Numbered from the stretch's first letter, positions 17,412 to 26,936 are shown. The stretch: 64,000 nt of DNA from Shewanella algae (GCF_009183365.2 NZ_CP068230.1:3563001-3627000), one strand, 5' to 3'. The notes: a model not told the origin generated them from the letters alone. Program-made: numbers and translations.

Positions 17412-18572
17412 TTAGATGGCCGGCACCCGGAACTTCTGCCCTTGAATTTCCAGCACCACATCCCTTGGACGTATCTCAACGATCTTCAGTTGACCCTTGA
17501 TGCTGTCACCCTCCTGCAGTTCGGCACCCTCCACATTCAGCCAACGCTTGGAAGGCTCTGAGGCGTATACGTGAGCACTGATCTCAAACTCAGGAACCTG
17601 CAATTGCAGCCCGGCCGGCAGCCCGCCGTAAGGAGGCACCTCTTCCTCAGCCTTGGGAATGGGATCCAATTCGGGAGGCGATACGGGTTTTTCCGCCGAG
17701 TGCCGGTGCTCCACATCGGCAAGCGCCGCCTGAAACTGAGCCACCAACTCATCCTGGCGGCGACTCTCGGCACTGGATAGCCCCACATCCTCAGCCGCTT
17801 CATTAACCTGGCGCTTGAGAGACTCTAGCACCTCAAGCCCACGGCGATTGGGGTTGGCTCCCAGGATAATCGGCTCATCGTCAGCCGCCGGCATCTCCTG
17901 CGGCTGATTTACAGTTGCTGAGCCATCAGCCTGGAGTTGCGCAAACTGCAGCTCTTTAGCCGCTTCGGCCACACTGGCGGCCAATAAATCACTGCCAGTC
18001 GACTGTGCATTAACCGAAGCCGGACTCTGGCGGGCTGCAATTTCAGCTTCGCCGCTTTGGTTTATTGAGCTCTGGCTTATTGAGCCCTGGTTTACTGAAC
18101 TTTGGTTTATGGTCGCCCTATTCTCAGCCTGAGCATTTTGAGGCAGCGTATTTTGCGACTGGATTGTCCGAGATTGAACAGCCTGAGTCTGAGGTATCGG
18201 CTGGGCCATAGGCAAGGCAACCTTACCGGCCAAACGTACTTCCGTTGCACCTTGTTCAGCCACCTCAGCGGCTTGAGTCGGTTGCTTATATCCTTGAGAC
18301 TCATCTTGTTGCCTGGCTTGCTGCTGCGAGGCTTTCGCCCCAACTGAAGATGTCTCGGGAGCCAGCGGCTTTTTATTGGTATCAAGCGAGTGCCAGCCCC
18401 AAGCCAAGGCGCCACCTGCCAGCACGGCCGCCACCAATACCGCCAGCGGCTTGAGATAGCGACTTGCCGAAGATTGTCGGCGATATTGCGCCCTGGGAGT
18501 CAACACAGGATCCAGTTGTTCACCCATTTCCTGTTGCTTGGCCCGGGTCACGGCATCGAGAAGGATAGACAT
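17412..18572 (-). CDS. gspB: Type II secretion assembly factor GspB (ExeB)
   Basis: 386 residues: a cytoplasmic N terminus (MSILLDAVTRAKQQE), one membrane helix (about 42-62), a long low-complexity periplasmic linker, and a C-terminal T2SSB domain (about 325-386, ending with WLNVEGAELQEGDSIKGQL and FRVPAI). GspB works with GspA to place the T2SS secretin in or through peptidoglycan. The linker contains a pentapeptide repeat (SSVNQ GSISQ SSINQ). Its start overlaps the stop of the upstream gspA gene by one base, so the pair is coupled. Confidence 0.88.
   Translation of the reverse strand: MSILLDAVTRAKQQEMGEQLDPVLTPRAQYRRQSSASRYLKPLAVLVAAVLAGGALAWGWHSLDTNKKPLAPETSSVGAKASQQQARQQDESQGYKQPTQAAEVAEQGATEVRLAGKVALPMAQPIPQTQAVQSRTIQSQNTLPQNAQAENRATINQSSVNQGSISQSSINQSGEAEIAARQSPASVNAQSTGSDLLAASVAEAAKELQFAQLQADGSATVNQPQEMPAADDEPIILGANPNRRGLEVLESLKRQVNEAAEDVGLSSAESRRQDELVAQFQAALADVEHRHSAEKPVSPPELDPIPKAEEEVPPYGGLPAGLQLQVPEFEISAHVYASEPSKRWLNVEGAELQEGDSIKGQLKIVEIRPRDVVLEIQGQKFRVPAI
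18061..18105 (-). repeat. 15-bp tandem repeat in the GspB linker
   Basis: Three 15-bp units (TTTATTGAGCTCTGG and two variants) encode the Ser/Gly-Ser-x-Asn/Ser-Gln pentapeptides of the GspB linker. Copy number could vary by slippage without breaking the frame. Confidence 0.8.
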
Positions 18573-20239
18573 CAGCTCGCTCCTCCTGCGTGCAATCTGG
18601 GGCCTTGATGACTCAAGTACAGATTGAGCTGAACCAGAGTTTGGCTGCCGGCAATGCCGTCCGGTTTCAAGCCGTGGCGCCGCTGAAACTGTTGCAGTGA
18701 CTGCTCCAGCTCGCTGTCGAAATAACTCATCAGCCTGGCCGGGCGTTCATCCACCTGCGCCAGGGTATTTTCCAGCCACTGCACCTGGGCCAAACCGGCA
18801 CTTGGGCCTATCGCCTTGAGCGGATCCTTGGGGGCATCCCAGATGATTTCAAAAGTACCGCTGAAATGACGGTTGAACCAATCGACGCTGACCCAGAGTT
18901 GTTGTTCATTGAGTTGCAGCAACAACTGCTCACCATCTTTGGTCACCAGAGTGCCATAGAAAGGCTGCTGTTGTTCATCCTCCAGATAGACCACAGCCGG
19001 ATAGTTGAGCCGCAGTAAGGAGTTGAGATTGCCCTGCTGCTGATAGCAGGCAAGCCCCTGCTGTTCGGCGGCCTGACAGGCACTGATGCCTGAATATGGC
19101 ACCTTGTCCCAAAGGGCAAACAGGGCCGCAAAGGCGGTATCTATATTGCGGCTCTGATCTATGGCCTGCGTCAAGATCCGCTGCGCCCGATTGACTGCGG
19201 GCTTGTCCGCAGCAGCTTGATTGACAGAAAGATGGTTAACAGCAGCTTGATTGCCTGCAACCCGAGTCTGCTTGGCATCTGTCACTGAATGAAGTTGATG
19301 TTCGGACTGATCTTGGGCCACAGCCTGTTCCGGCTGTGCTAGGAAATAGTAACCACCGGCAAATGCCAAAAGCAGCATGGCGGCGGCAGAAGCCGGTAAC
19401 AAATAATTACGCTGTTTGATTTTCTCTCCCAGCACCTCTTCGGCGGCAGTGGCCACCATTTTGGCATCGATAGGGGTTCGAGACTGACCATAACCCGCCA
19501 TCAAGGCCCGCTCACACAAGAGGTTGATAAGCCTTGGAATACCACCACTGAATTTATGCAGCGCCCGAATCGCGCCGCGGTTGAACAAGGGCTCGCTGCG
19601 CCCGGCCACCTGCAACCTGTGCTGCACATAGAAGCCCACCTCCTCTTCGGTGAGCGGCAACAGATGGTAACGGGCAGTGATTCGCTGCGCCAACTGCCGC
19701 AGTTCCTGGCGCTTGAGCAGTTGCTGCAGCTCGGGCTGACCTATGAGGATCACCTGCAGCAATTTACGGGTATCTGTCTCCAGGTTGGTAAGCAGGCGCA
19801 GTTGCTCAAGCACTTCGGCCCGCAGATGCTGGGCCTCATCGATGATCAGCACAGTGTTGCGCCCGGCCTGGTGGTTAGCCAACAGAAAACCACTGATATG
19901 ATCGGTCAGCTGTTTGAGGGTGGGCGCCTCGCCATAGGGAATTTTCAACTCATCACAGAGGGTAGCCAGCAGTTCAAGCTCGGTCAGAGATGGATTGAGG
20001 ATAAAGGCAGTATCGGTATTTTCCGGCAGTTGCCGCAGCAGGCAGCGGGAAACCGTGGTTTTCCCGGTACCGACTTCACCTGTCAGCAGCACAAAGCCCC
20101 CCGTCTCCCCAAGGCCATAGGTCAAATGCGCCAACGCCTCCCTGTGCCTGTCACTGAGAAACAGATAACTGGGATTGGGCGCGATAGAAAACGGGTTATC
20201 GTTCAGTCCATAAAAGGCCTTGTACATAGGCACTGCCAT
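18572..20239 (-). CDS. gspA: Type II secretion ATPase GspA (ExeA)
   Basis: 555 residues, or 551 from the ATG four codons in (MYKAFYGL). An N-terminal AAA ATPase (about 20-270) has Walker A GEVGTGKT and Walker B VLIIDEAQHL. One membrane helix follows (about 280-300), then a Gln/Asn-rich linker. The C-terminal periplasmic part ends with a peptidoglycan-binding domain (LQQFQRRHGLKPDGIAG, about 510-545). Known role of the family: an energy-dependent scaffold for assembling the T2SS secretin. The linker repeats VNQ-type words seen also in GspB. It is divergent from cca. Confidence 0.9.
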   Translation of the reverse strand: MAVPMYKAFYGLNDNPFSIAPNPSYLFLSDRHREALAHLTYGLGETGGFVLLTGEVGTGKTTVSRCLLRQLPENTDTAFILNPSLTELELLATLCDELKIPYGEAPTLKQLTDHISGFLLANHQAGRNTVLIIDEAQHLRAEVLEQLRLLTNLETDTRKLLQVILIGQPELQQLLKRQELRQLAQRITARYHLLPLTEEEVGFYVQHRLQVAGRSEPLFNRGAIRALHKFSGGIPRLINLLCERALMAGYGQSRTPIDAKMVATAAEEVLGEKIKQRNYLLPASAAAMLLLAFAGGYYFLAQPEQAVAQDQSEHQLHSVTDAKQTRVAGNQAAVNHLSVNQAAADKPAVNRAQRILTQAIDQSRNIDTAFAALFALWDKVPYSGISACQAAEQQGLACYQQQGNLNSLLRLNYPAVVYLEDEQQQPFYGTLVTKDGEQLLLQLNEQQLWVSVDWFNRHFSGTFEIIWDAPKDPLKAIGPSAGLAQVQWLENTLAQVDERPARLMSYFDSELEQSLQQFQRRHGLKPDGIAGSQTLVQLNLYLSHQGPRLHAGGAS

Positions 20240-20394
20240 CCTTCTTTGCTAGAGACAGCCCAGTTTAAGGCAAGGCCATAAATTGTAAAACCCCGGCCGC
20301 CATTTATGTGATGCACGGGAAAGTCCCCCACGGCCGGGTCTCATGTTATCCTGAGGCCATTACCAAAGCAGTCGATTATAAGGAATCCACAAGC

Positions 20395-21636
20395 GTGCAG
20401 ATTTATCTGGTTGGTGGCGCAGTGCGTGACAAACTATTGGGCTTACCCGTCAAGGACAGGGATCATCTGGTGGTAGGCGCGACTCCGGAGCAGATGGCCT
20501 CACTGGGATACCGGCAGGTGGGCAAGGATTTTCCCGTGTTTCTGCACCCCAAAACCCAGGAGGAGTACGCCCTGGCCAGAACCGAGCGCAAGACAGGCCT
20601 GGGTTACGGCGGTTTCTCCTGCTATGCAGCGCCCGATGTCACCCTGGAAGAGGATCTGCTGCGGCGGGACTTGACCATTAACGCCATAGCCCAAGGTGAG
20701 GATGGCGAACTGCACGACCCCTACAACGGCCAAAAGGATATCGAGGCCCGGGTGCTGAGGCATGTCTCCCCCGCTTTCGTTGAAGACCCGCTGCGGGTAC
20801 TCAGGGTGGCCCGTTTTGCCGCCCGCTTTGCCCCTCAGGGCTTCAGTATAGCGCCGGAAACCCTGGCTCTGATGCAGGAAATTGCCGCCGGCCCCGAGCT
20901 TGGCGCACTGACGCCTGAGCGGGTATGGCAGGAGCTGGATAAGGTGCTCGGCTGCGAGCAGCCCCAGGTGTTTTTTGAAGTACTGCGCCAGGTTAACGCC
21001 TTACAAGCACTGATGCCGGAAATCGATGCCCTGTTTGGTGTGCCGCAACCAGCCAAGTGGCATCCGGAAATTGATACCGGCCTTCACACCTTGATGGTAC
21101 TGGAGCAAGCCGCACGATTGACCCGCGACAAAGCCGTGCGCTTTGCCGCGCTGGTGCACGATCTCGGTAAGGCACTGACCCCGGCCGACATGCTGCCCAA
21201 GCACCATGGCCACGGCCAGAAGGGACTTGAACCTATTCGAAACCTGTGCGAGCGGCTGCGAGTGCCTTCCGAGTATCGGGATCTGGCGTTGCTGGTCAGC
21301 GATCAGCATCAAAATATTCATAATCTGGCGGAGCTCAAGCCGGAAACCATAGTGAAAATCTTCGACAAAGCCGATTTCTGGCGCAAGCCAGAGCGCCTGG
21401 AGCAACTGGCGCTGGCCTGCGAGGCCGATGCCAGAGGCCGCAGCGGGCTTGAACAAGCCCGCTACCCGCAGGCGCAAGCATTGAGGCAGTTATTTGCTGT
21501 CGCCTCAGCCATAGATGTCAAACCCATAGTGGCAGCGGGACACAAGGGGCCAGCCATCAGAGACGAGCTCGCTCGGCAGCGGATTGCCGCCGTACGTCAA
21601 GAAAAGCAACTGTTACTGAATTCCGCCGTTTCCTGA
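20395..21636 (+). CDS. cca: Multifunctional CCA-adding enzyme
   Basis: Adds or repairs the 3'-CCA of tRNAs. 413 residues from a GTG at 20395, preceded by AAGGA; E. coli Cca has 412. Frames reaching further upstream lack support. The class II nucleotidyltransferase head has YLVGGAVRDKLLG and the metal-binding pair in KDRDHLVVG, followed by the RRDLTINAIA motif. The C-terminal HD domain is present (ALVHDLGKALTP), giving the phosphatase/phosphodiesterase activities of the gammaproteobacterial enzymes. It is divergent from gspA. Confidence 0.95.
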   Translation: MQIYLVGGAVRDKLLGLPVKDRDHLVVGATPEQMASLGYRQVGKDFPVFLHPKTQEEYALARTERKTGLGYGGFSCYAAPDVTLEEDLLRRDLTINAIAQGEDGELHDPYNGQKDIEARVLRHVSPAFVEDPLRVLRVARFAARFAPQGFSIAPETLALMQEIAAGPELGALTPERVWQELDKVLGCEQPQVFFEVLRQVNALQALMPEIDALFGVPQPAKWHPEIDTGLHTLMVLEQAARLTRDKAVRFAALVHDLGKALTPADMLPKHHGHGQKGLEPIRNLCERLRVPSEYRDLALLVSDQHQNIHNLAELKPETIVKIFDKADFWRKPERLEQLALACEADARGRSGLEQARYPQAQALRQLFAVASAIDVKPIVAAGHKGPAIRDELARQRIAAVRQEKQLLLNSAVS

Positions 21637-21863
21637 TAGAAAGGCAAGATATTGACGGCAATATTTTCAGTTATGTTAAGAAAATGGCGAAAGAAACTGG
21701 CTATCTTCCCAAAGACTTGGCAATTCAATGAGTATTCGATAAGGTAAAGCGGCCTGTACGTGAATATTCGTAGCAAAATAAATTGACTATGACATAATTA
21801 GGCGGTGTCGGCTGTTTTACAGTCGAGCCATTAAAAATCCAACCTATCTAAAGGGATTTCTTC

Positions 21864-22130
21864 ATGAACAAAAAAGTACTGATGATTGCTGGCGTAGCAA
21901 TGACTGCTCTGCTGGGTGGCTGTGCCAACACCACTGCTCTGGAAGAAAGCGTTGCTAACCTGGGCAACAAAGTTGATCAATTATCAGCCGAAGTTAGCTC
22001 TCTGAAAGCAGAGCAAGGCAAACTGTCTGCTGACGTTAAAGATGCCAAAGCTGCTGCTATGGACGCTCAGTCTGAAGCTAAGCGTGCTAACGACCGCTTG
22101 GACAACGTTGCTTCTCGTTACAAGAAGTAA
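21864..22130 (+). CDS. lpp: Major outer-membrane lipoprotein Lpp
   Basis: 88-residue Braun-type lipoprotein. The signal peptide ends in the lipobox LLGGC (Cys20), and the mature part is an alanine-zipper coiled coil with 7-residue spacing (VANLGNKVDQLSAEVSSLKAEQ). It ends YKK; the terminal Lys is the residue that can be linked to peptidoglycan. Codon use is that of a very highly expressed gene (CTG, GCT, AAA, GTT). An AAAGGGA ribosome site precedes the start, and a perfect 12-bp terminator follows. Confidence 0.93.
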   Translation: MNKKVLMIAGVAMTALLGGCANTTALEESVANLGNKVDQLSAEVSSLKAEQGKLSADVKDAKAAAMDAQSEAKRANDRLDNVASRYKK

Positions 22131-22141
22131 TTCAGTCCCGG

Positions 22142-22175
22142 ATCGGCAACACCAAGGTGTTGCCGATTTGCTTTT
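22142..22175 (+). terminator. Terminator of lpp
   Basis: A perfect 12-bp stem (ATCGGCAACACC / GGTGTTGCCGAT) with a 2-base loop is followed by a T-rich stretch, 11 bp after the lpp stop. Confidence 0.92.
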
Positions 22176-22262
22176 CGCTAAAACCTATAGTGACTTCCAG
22201 TCAGTCCTGACCAAGATTCCAGCCAAAACCTTCACTTTTCAGCCTAAACCCGAGGCTCAAAC

Positions 22263-23072
22263 TCAGTTCCGTTTAATCACCAACACACGGTAATCCAGCT
22301 CCAGCCCCTTAACTGCTCGAGTAGCAAGCGCACGCTTCTGTTTTTCGCTGGCGCGCCAGGCATAAGGAGTGGTTTCCAAAAGCGTCAACGCCTGCTCACC
22401 GCTCACATCCAGAGAAAAACTCAAGCTCTCGGTTTCCAGCACAGTCAACTCGGCCGGCAGGCTGATACTGAACTCCCGCTGCTTGAGATCCGCGTTTAAT
22501 TGCTCACGCAACTGCCATAAGTGTCTGGGCCCGGGTGCCAACATCACAAGATGTGCCCCAGGCTTCATCACCCTAGGGATCTCCTTGCCCTTGAGCTGAC
22601 CATCGAGCAGAGTCACCAGTGAAAACTGCGCATCTTCAAAGGGCAAGCGTTTGGCAACACTGAGAAATACCTGCGCCGTCGGCAAGGCTTTGGCAGCGGC
22701 GAAGGCGGCATTTTGCGCATCACAGATAAGCAGACGTTGCAGCTGATCCGGCAGTTGCAGCATCTGCTGCAAGGCGCCGTCTCCGGCGTTGGGATCAAGT
22801 ACAGCGTCACAGTTTTCGGCGAGCCTGGCCAGCTTAAGATTAAGCGCCTGATGCAAAGGCGCCATCAATTCAGACTGCAGCAGAAAACGCCTGGCCCGCA
22901 ACGCCTGGCGCGACAAGGCATGTACCGCCGCGCTCTTGGGCTTGGCCAGCAGCCAATAGCCGTCTTCCTGGCGATCGAAGTGATGTTTGTTGGCGCAGTA
23001 AAAACCTCTGGATGCCTGATGCTGCTTGAGTTCACTCTGGCAAACCGGGCACTGAAATTGCACTGAATTCAT
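22263..23072 (-). CDS. rlmA: 23S rRNA (guanine-745-N1)-methyltransferase
   Basis: 269 residues. The N-terminal zinc finger reads CPVCQSEL...GFYCANKHHFD (about residues 9-35), then GYWLL, as in RlmA. A SAM-dependent methyltransferase domain follows (about 85-200). Its cofactor loop reads VLDPNAGDGALQQ, slightly off the usual VLDxGCGEG. It methylates G745 in helix 35 of 23S rRNA. It is the last gene of folB-folK-uppP-rlmA, one base from the uppP stop. Confidence 0.9.
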   Translation of the reverse strand: MNSVQFQCPVCQSELKQHQASRGFYCANKHHFDRQEDGYWLLAKPKSAAVHALSRQALRARRFLLQSELMAPLHQALNLKLARLAENCDAVLDPNAGDGALQQMLQLPDQLQRLLICDAQNAAFAAAKALPTAQVFLSVAKRLPFEDAQFSLVTLLDGQLKGKEIPRVMKPGAHLVMLAPGPRHLWQLREQLNADLKQREFSISLPAELTVLETESLSFSLDVSGEQALTLLETTPYAWRASEKQKRALATRAVKGLELDYRVLVIKRN

Positions 23073-23073
23073 C

Positions 23074-23880
23074 TTAGCTCCACAGAAAGATAAAGCCGCA
23101 CAGAAGCGCGCCGAGCGCCAGACGGTAGAGCACGAAAGGCAGCATGCCCATCTTGCTGATAATCTTCAAAAACAGGTGGATACAGGTATAAGCCGCCACA
23201 AAAGAGAGCACTACGCCCAGTATCAAGGCCTGCCAGTCAATCACATGCCCGCCGTCGAGCAGATCTTTGCCCATCAGCAGCGCCGCCCCCAGGATCACAG
23301 GAATCGACATCAAAAAAGAGAAACGCGCCGCCGCTTCGCGATTCAGCCCCAACATCAGGGCCGCCGTCATGGTGATCCCCGAGCGACTGGTGCCGGGAAT
23401 AAGTGCCAAAGCTTGGGCGAAACCTATCATCAATGCCTTGCGCCAGCCGGTTTGATACTCAGTGAGCTCAAGCCGTGCCATCTTATCCGACCACCAGAGC
23501 AGCAAACCGAATACCACAGTAGTGATGGCAATAACACCGGGCCCCCGCAGATAGGTTTCAACCAGATCTTTGGCCATAAAACCAAAAACGACTGCGGGTA
23601 TGGTGGCCAGAATAATCCACCAGGCCAGTTTGCTCTCGGCACTGTGGTTACCCTTGAATATGCTGCCAAACCAGGCGTTCAGCATAGCGATGATTTCAGT
23701 ACGGAAGTAGAGCACCACTGCCAGTAATGAGCCTATGTGCACCGCCACATCGAAGGCCAGTCCCTGATCTTCCCAGCCCAGTAATTGGGAAGGCAAAATA
23801 AGGTGCGCCGAGCTGGAGATAGGTAAAAATTCAGTCAGGCCCTGGATCAGGGCAAGGATGATGACCTGTATTGTGTCCAT
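23074..23880 (-). CDS. uppP: Undecaprenyl-diphosphatase
   Basis: 268-residue BacA-type membrane phosphatase that recycles the C55 lipid carrier of cell-wall synthesis. Both active-site regions are intact: GLTEFLPISSSAHLIL near residue 15 with the key Glu and Ser residues, and PGTSRSGITMTAALMLGL near residue 170 with the catalytic Arg. It lies 16 bp after folK in a minus-strand operon. The pairing with folate genes seems organisational. Confidence 0.96.
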   Translation of the reverse strand: MDTIQVIILALIQGLTEFLPISSSAHLILPSQLLGWEDQGLAFDVAVHIGSLLAVVLYFRTEIIAMLNAWFGSIFKGNHSAESKLAWWIILATIPAVVFGFMAKDLVETYLRGPGVIAITTVVFGLLLWWSDKMARLELTEYQTGWRKALMIGFAQALALIPGTSRSGITMTAALMLGLNREAAARFSFLMSIPVILGAALLMGKDLLDGGHVIDWQALILGVVLSFVAAYTCIHLFLKIISKMGMLPFVLYRLALGALLCGFIFLWS

Positions 23881-23896
23881 AATTATCCTTTAAAAA

Positions 23897-24394
23897 TCAG
23901 GCCGACAGGCCCCAATCGAAAGCGATAGGCCAGAGCTTCTGGCTGGCCTTGTCATATTCCTGCCACAACGCTTGGTAGCTGAGTTGTGCCAGAGGATGCT
24001 TGGTTTGCGGTGCCAGTTCAGCCAGCGGCCAAAGCACAAAGGCATTGGTCAGGATCTCGGCTCGGGGCAAAACTACCGGCTGCTGGCAGACCTTGTCATC
24101 ATAGAGCAGCAGATCCAAGTCCAGGGTGCGCGGAGCAAACTTTTTCGCCCCGGGAATACGCCCATGACGCAGCTCTATATCCTTGAAGCAGGCCACCACT
24201 TCGGCAATGTCGAGCGAGGTGTGAGCGCCCACCACCATGTTGAGAAAGTTGCTGCCCTTGAATCCCACAGATTCACTCTCGTAAACCGATGACAGTTGCA
24301 GCTCGCCAAACGCAGCGTGCAGCTCTTTGATAGCTGCACGCAGATAATGTTCCGGGTCGATATTACTGCCCAGACTGATGTAGATATGTGCCAT
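23897..24394 (-). CDS. folK: 2-amino-4-hydroxy-6-hydroxymethyldihydropteridine diphosphokinase
   Basis: Transfers pyrophosphate from ATP to 6-hydroxymethyl-dihydropterin in folate synthesis. 165 residues from the ATG at 24394 (MAHIYISLGSNI). A longer frame exists but runs into folB. Signature motifs are SVYESESVGF, the HPPK block PRTLDLDLLLY with the Mg2+-binding Asp pair, and LPRAEILTNAFVLWPLAEL. It lies 7 bp after folB, whose product makes its substrate. Confidence 0.95.
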   Translation of the reverse strand: MAHIYISLGSNIDPEHYLRAAIKELHAAFGELQLSSVYESESVGFKGSNFLNMVVGAHTSLDIAEVVACFKDIELRHGRIPGAKKFAPRTLDLDLLLYDDKVCQQPVVLPRAEILTNAFVLWPLAELAPQTKHPLAQLSYQALWQEYDKASQKLWPIAFDWGLSA

Positions 24395-24401
24395 ATTGCC
24401 G

Positions 24402-24752
24402 TTAGATACCACGCTCGATTTCAACACCGACCGCTTTGGCCGAAGGAACGGCACCGGGCTTCATCACCCGCACCTTGACCCAGGGCACTGAAAATTCACT
24501 CATCAGGCAATGGGCTATCATCTCGGCCACGGTTTCAATCAACTCAATGGGCTTTTCGGTGATCAGGGCAGTGAGGCGCTTGCTGACGGTTTCATAACAG
24601 AGCGCCTGGCTGTAATCATCACTGTCGGCGGCGGCTCTGTTATCCCAGGCCATATCCAGATCGATAAGCAGTGTCTGGTGTACCTGTTTCTCCCACTCAT
24701 AGATCCCGATAACTGTTTCTATCTGTAATTCCCGTATCAGCACTCTGTCCAT
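24402..24752 (-). CDS. folB: Dihydroneopterin aldolase
   Basis: 116 residues from the ATG at 24752 (MDRVLIRELQIETVIGIYEWE). A longer frame back to 24842 is not supported by length. It retro-aldol cleaves dihydroneopterin to the 6-hydroxymethyl pterin used by FolK. The YEWE motif and the conserved lysine region near the end (VRVMKPGAVPSAKAVGVEIER) are present. First gene of folB-folK-uppP-rlmA and divergent from plsY, with a 265-bp shared promoter region. Confidence 0.93.
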   Translation of the reverse strand: MDRVLIRELQIETVIGIYEWEKQVHQTLLIDLDMAWDNRAAADSDDYSQALCYETVSKRLTALITEKPIELIETVAEMIAHCLMSEFSVPWVKVRVMKPGAVPSAKAVGVEIERGI

Positions 24753-25017
24753 AAAATCCCCCTTAGCAGCTGCCGGGCCTGAGGTCAGATAAGCTATCGG
24801 CAATAAAACCGCTATAATCCGCCCCGTTCCGGAGATATTCACTGTAGCCCCTTTCTACCTGGCCCGATCTTAAGTAGGATAAGGCATTGAAGGACAAGAT
24901 GAACCCGAGATTTTTAACCGCCAGCTGACGGTAAAGATTTTCACCTTGGGTTATCCGGGCAAGGGCTGCATATTTCAGTGTGCGCGATAATACCTTAAGA
25001 CGAGTAAGGAAACCAAT

Positions 25018-25623
25018 TTGAGTACCATGGTACTGACCCCAATTATGATTGTGGCCGCTTACCTGCTCGGCTCTATCTCCAGTGCCGTGCTGGTGTGCCG
25101 CCTCAAGGGCCTGCCGGATCCCAGAGGCAAGGGTTCGGGCAACCCGGGCGCCACCAACGTGCTGCGCATCGGCGGCACTTGGGCCGCAGCCATGGTGTTT
25201 TTCTTCGATATGCTCAAGGGTGCCCTGCCCACTTATACCGCTTATCTGATGGGAATAGATGCCATCTGGCTCGGGGTGATAGCCATTGCCGCCTGCCTGG
25301 GGCACATATACCCGATTTTCTTCGGCTTCAAGGGTGGCAAAGGCGTTGCCACAGCACTCGGTGCCATGGCGCCCATAGGTGAAGGCTTGGCGCTGTGTTT
25401 GATGGGCACCTGGTTATTGGTGGTATTACTGACCCGCTATTCATCACTGGCAGCTTTGGTTACGGCGCTATTGGCGCCTGTATATACCTGGTGGCTGGAT
25501 GACAGATTTACCCTGCCGGTGGCCATGCTATCGACGCTGATCATTATCCGCCACAAGGATAATATTCGCCGCCTGCTCAAGGGCGAAGAGTCCAAGATGT
25601 CGCGCTCAAAGCGCACTAAATAG
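25018..25623 (+). CDS. plsY: Glycerol-3-phosphate acyltransferase PlsY
   Basis: 201-residue membrane enzyme that acylates glycerol-3-phosphate using acyl-phosphate. Motif 1 is GSGNPGATNVLR (about residues 40-51) and motif 2 is FGFKGGKGVATALG (about 100-113). Five helices are predicted, with a basic tail (SRSKRTK). The start is a TTG at 25018, chosen because AAGGA lies 7 bases before it; the ATG at 25027 is the alternative. It is divergent from folB and shares a bidirectional terminator with tsaD. Confidence 0.93.
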   Translation: MSTMVLTPIMIVAAYLLGSISSAVLVCRLKGLPDPRGKGSGNPGATNVLRIGGTWAAAMVFFFDMLKGALPTYTAYLMGIDAIWLGVIAIAACLGHIYPIFFGFKGGKGVATALGAMAPIGEGLALCLMGTWLLVVLLTRYSSLAALVTALLAPVYTWWLDDRFTLPVAMLSTLIIIRHKDNIRRLLKGEESKMSRSKRTK

Positions 25624-25663
25624 GGCCAAAGGCTGCCAGCTTTTAAAGCAGCTATCAAAAACC

Positions 25664-25686
25664 AAAAGGCGCCAGTGGCGCCTTTT
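25664..25686. terminator. Bidirectional terminator between plsY and tsaD
   Basis: AAAAGGCGCC pairs perfectly with GGCGCCTTTT around a 3-base loop. Confidence 0.9.
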
Positions 25687-25723
25687 ACTTTTCAGGTATC
25701 ACAGATGGTGGGTTAGCCGGGCT

Positions 25724-26740
25724 TCAGGAAATCGCTTCCAGGGTATCCAGCGGCCAACGTGGCTGCCCTTTCACTGCCAGCGTCTCACGCTCGCCGGCCT
25801 TGAGGCGCTGCAAGCCAGCGTAGGCTATCATGGCACCGTTATCCGTGCAGAACTCGCCTCTTGGGTAGAAAACCTTGCCACCACGACTTTGCATCAACTC
25901 GGCCAGTGAGCTTCTCAAACGGGTGTTGGCGCTGACGCCACCGGCAATGACCAAGCGCTTAAAGCCGGTTTGCTCCAGTGCTCGGCGGCACTTGATGACC
26001 ATGGTATCGACCACGGCTTCTTCAAAAGCCCGGGCGATATTGGCGCGGGTCTGCTCATCATCCGGTTCGGCGGCTATGGTATTGGCGGCGTAGGTTTTCA
26101 GCCCTGAGAAACTAAAATCCAATCCCGGTCTGTCGGTCATCGGCCGGGGAAACTTATAGCCGGCCATTTCCCCTTTGGCGGCGAGCTTGGCCAATCTTGG
26201 GCCACCTGGATAATCCAGCCCCATCAGTTTGGCTGTCTTGTCGAAGGCTTCACCGGCCGCATCGTCTATGGATTCACCCAAGACTTCATAGCGGCCTATG
26301 CCTTCCACCTTCACCAGCATGGAGTGACCACCTGAAACCAAAAGTGCCACAAAGGGAAATTCAGGCGCATCCTCTTCCAGCATGGGCGCCAACAGATGCC
26401 CTTCCATATGATGAACACCTACTGCGGGCTTATTCCAGGCAAATGCCAGAGAACGGCCGACGCAGGCGCCCACCAAAAGCGCACCAATCAGGCCAGGGCC
26501 CTTGGTGTAGGCGATGCCGTCGAGATCTTCGATACGGGTATCGGCCTTGGCCAGCGCCTCACGGATCAGCGGCACTATTTTGCGCACATGATCCCTTGAT
26601 GCCAGCTCAGGCACCACGCCACCATAGTCGGCATGTAACTTAACCTGACTGTAGAGAGCATGGGACAACAACCCCTGCTCTTCGTCGTAAACCGCTATTC
26701 CTGTCTCATCACAGGATGTTTCAATACCTAAAACCCGCAT
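25724..26740 (-). CDS. tsaD: tRNA N6-threonylcarbamoyladenosine synthase TsaD
   Basis: 338 residues. With TsaB and TsaE it moves threonylcarbamoyl to A37 of ANN-decoding tRNAs. The ASKHA fold starts MRVLGIETSCDETG. The metal-binding histidine motif is HMEGHLLAPML (about residues 111-121), followed by LLVSGGHSMLV and a C-terminal CTDNGAMIAYAG. It is divergent from rpsU, an old and common arrangement in gammaproteobacteria. Confidence 0.98.
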   Translation of the reverse strand: MRVLGIETSCDETGIAVYDEEQGLLSHALYSQVKLHADYGGVVPELASRDHVRKIVPLIREALAKADTRIEDLDGIAYTKGPGLIGALLVGACVGRSLAFAWNKPAVGVHHMEGHLLAPMLEEDAPEFPFVALLVSGGHSMLVKVEGIGRYEVLGESIDDAAGEAFDKTAKLMGLDYPGGPRLAKLAAKGEMAGYKFPRPMTDRPGLDFSFSGLKTYAANTIAAEPDDEQTRANIARAFEEAVVDTMVIKCRRALEQTGFKRLVIAGGVSANTRLRSSLAELMQSRGGKVFYPRGEFCTDNGAMIAYAGLQRLKAGERETLAVKGQPRWPLDTLEAIS

Positions 26741-26936
26741 CTATGAAATCTTTCCGCCTGAAAAGGGGCGCCAATTCTACCCCTAACCAAGAGATTTCTC
26801 CAGTTGTAGGCTAAAGTGAATTTACTTTAGGGACTTTACATCCAGTGCCAGTCGGTTTAAAATTCCGCACCATTTTAAATACACTTGGGTCAAGTGATTG
26901 ACTCAATACAAACTTACACCTAAGGGGTGATGGCGT

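Noticed and set aside
24763..25305. 180-codon minus-strand frame over the plsY start
   Set aside because: It is antisense to conserved plsY and covers the folB/plsY promoter gap.
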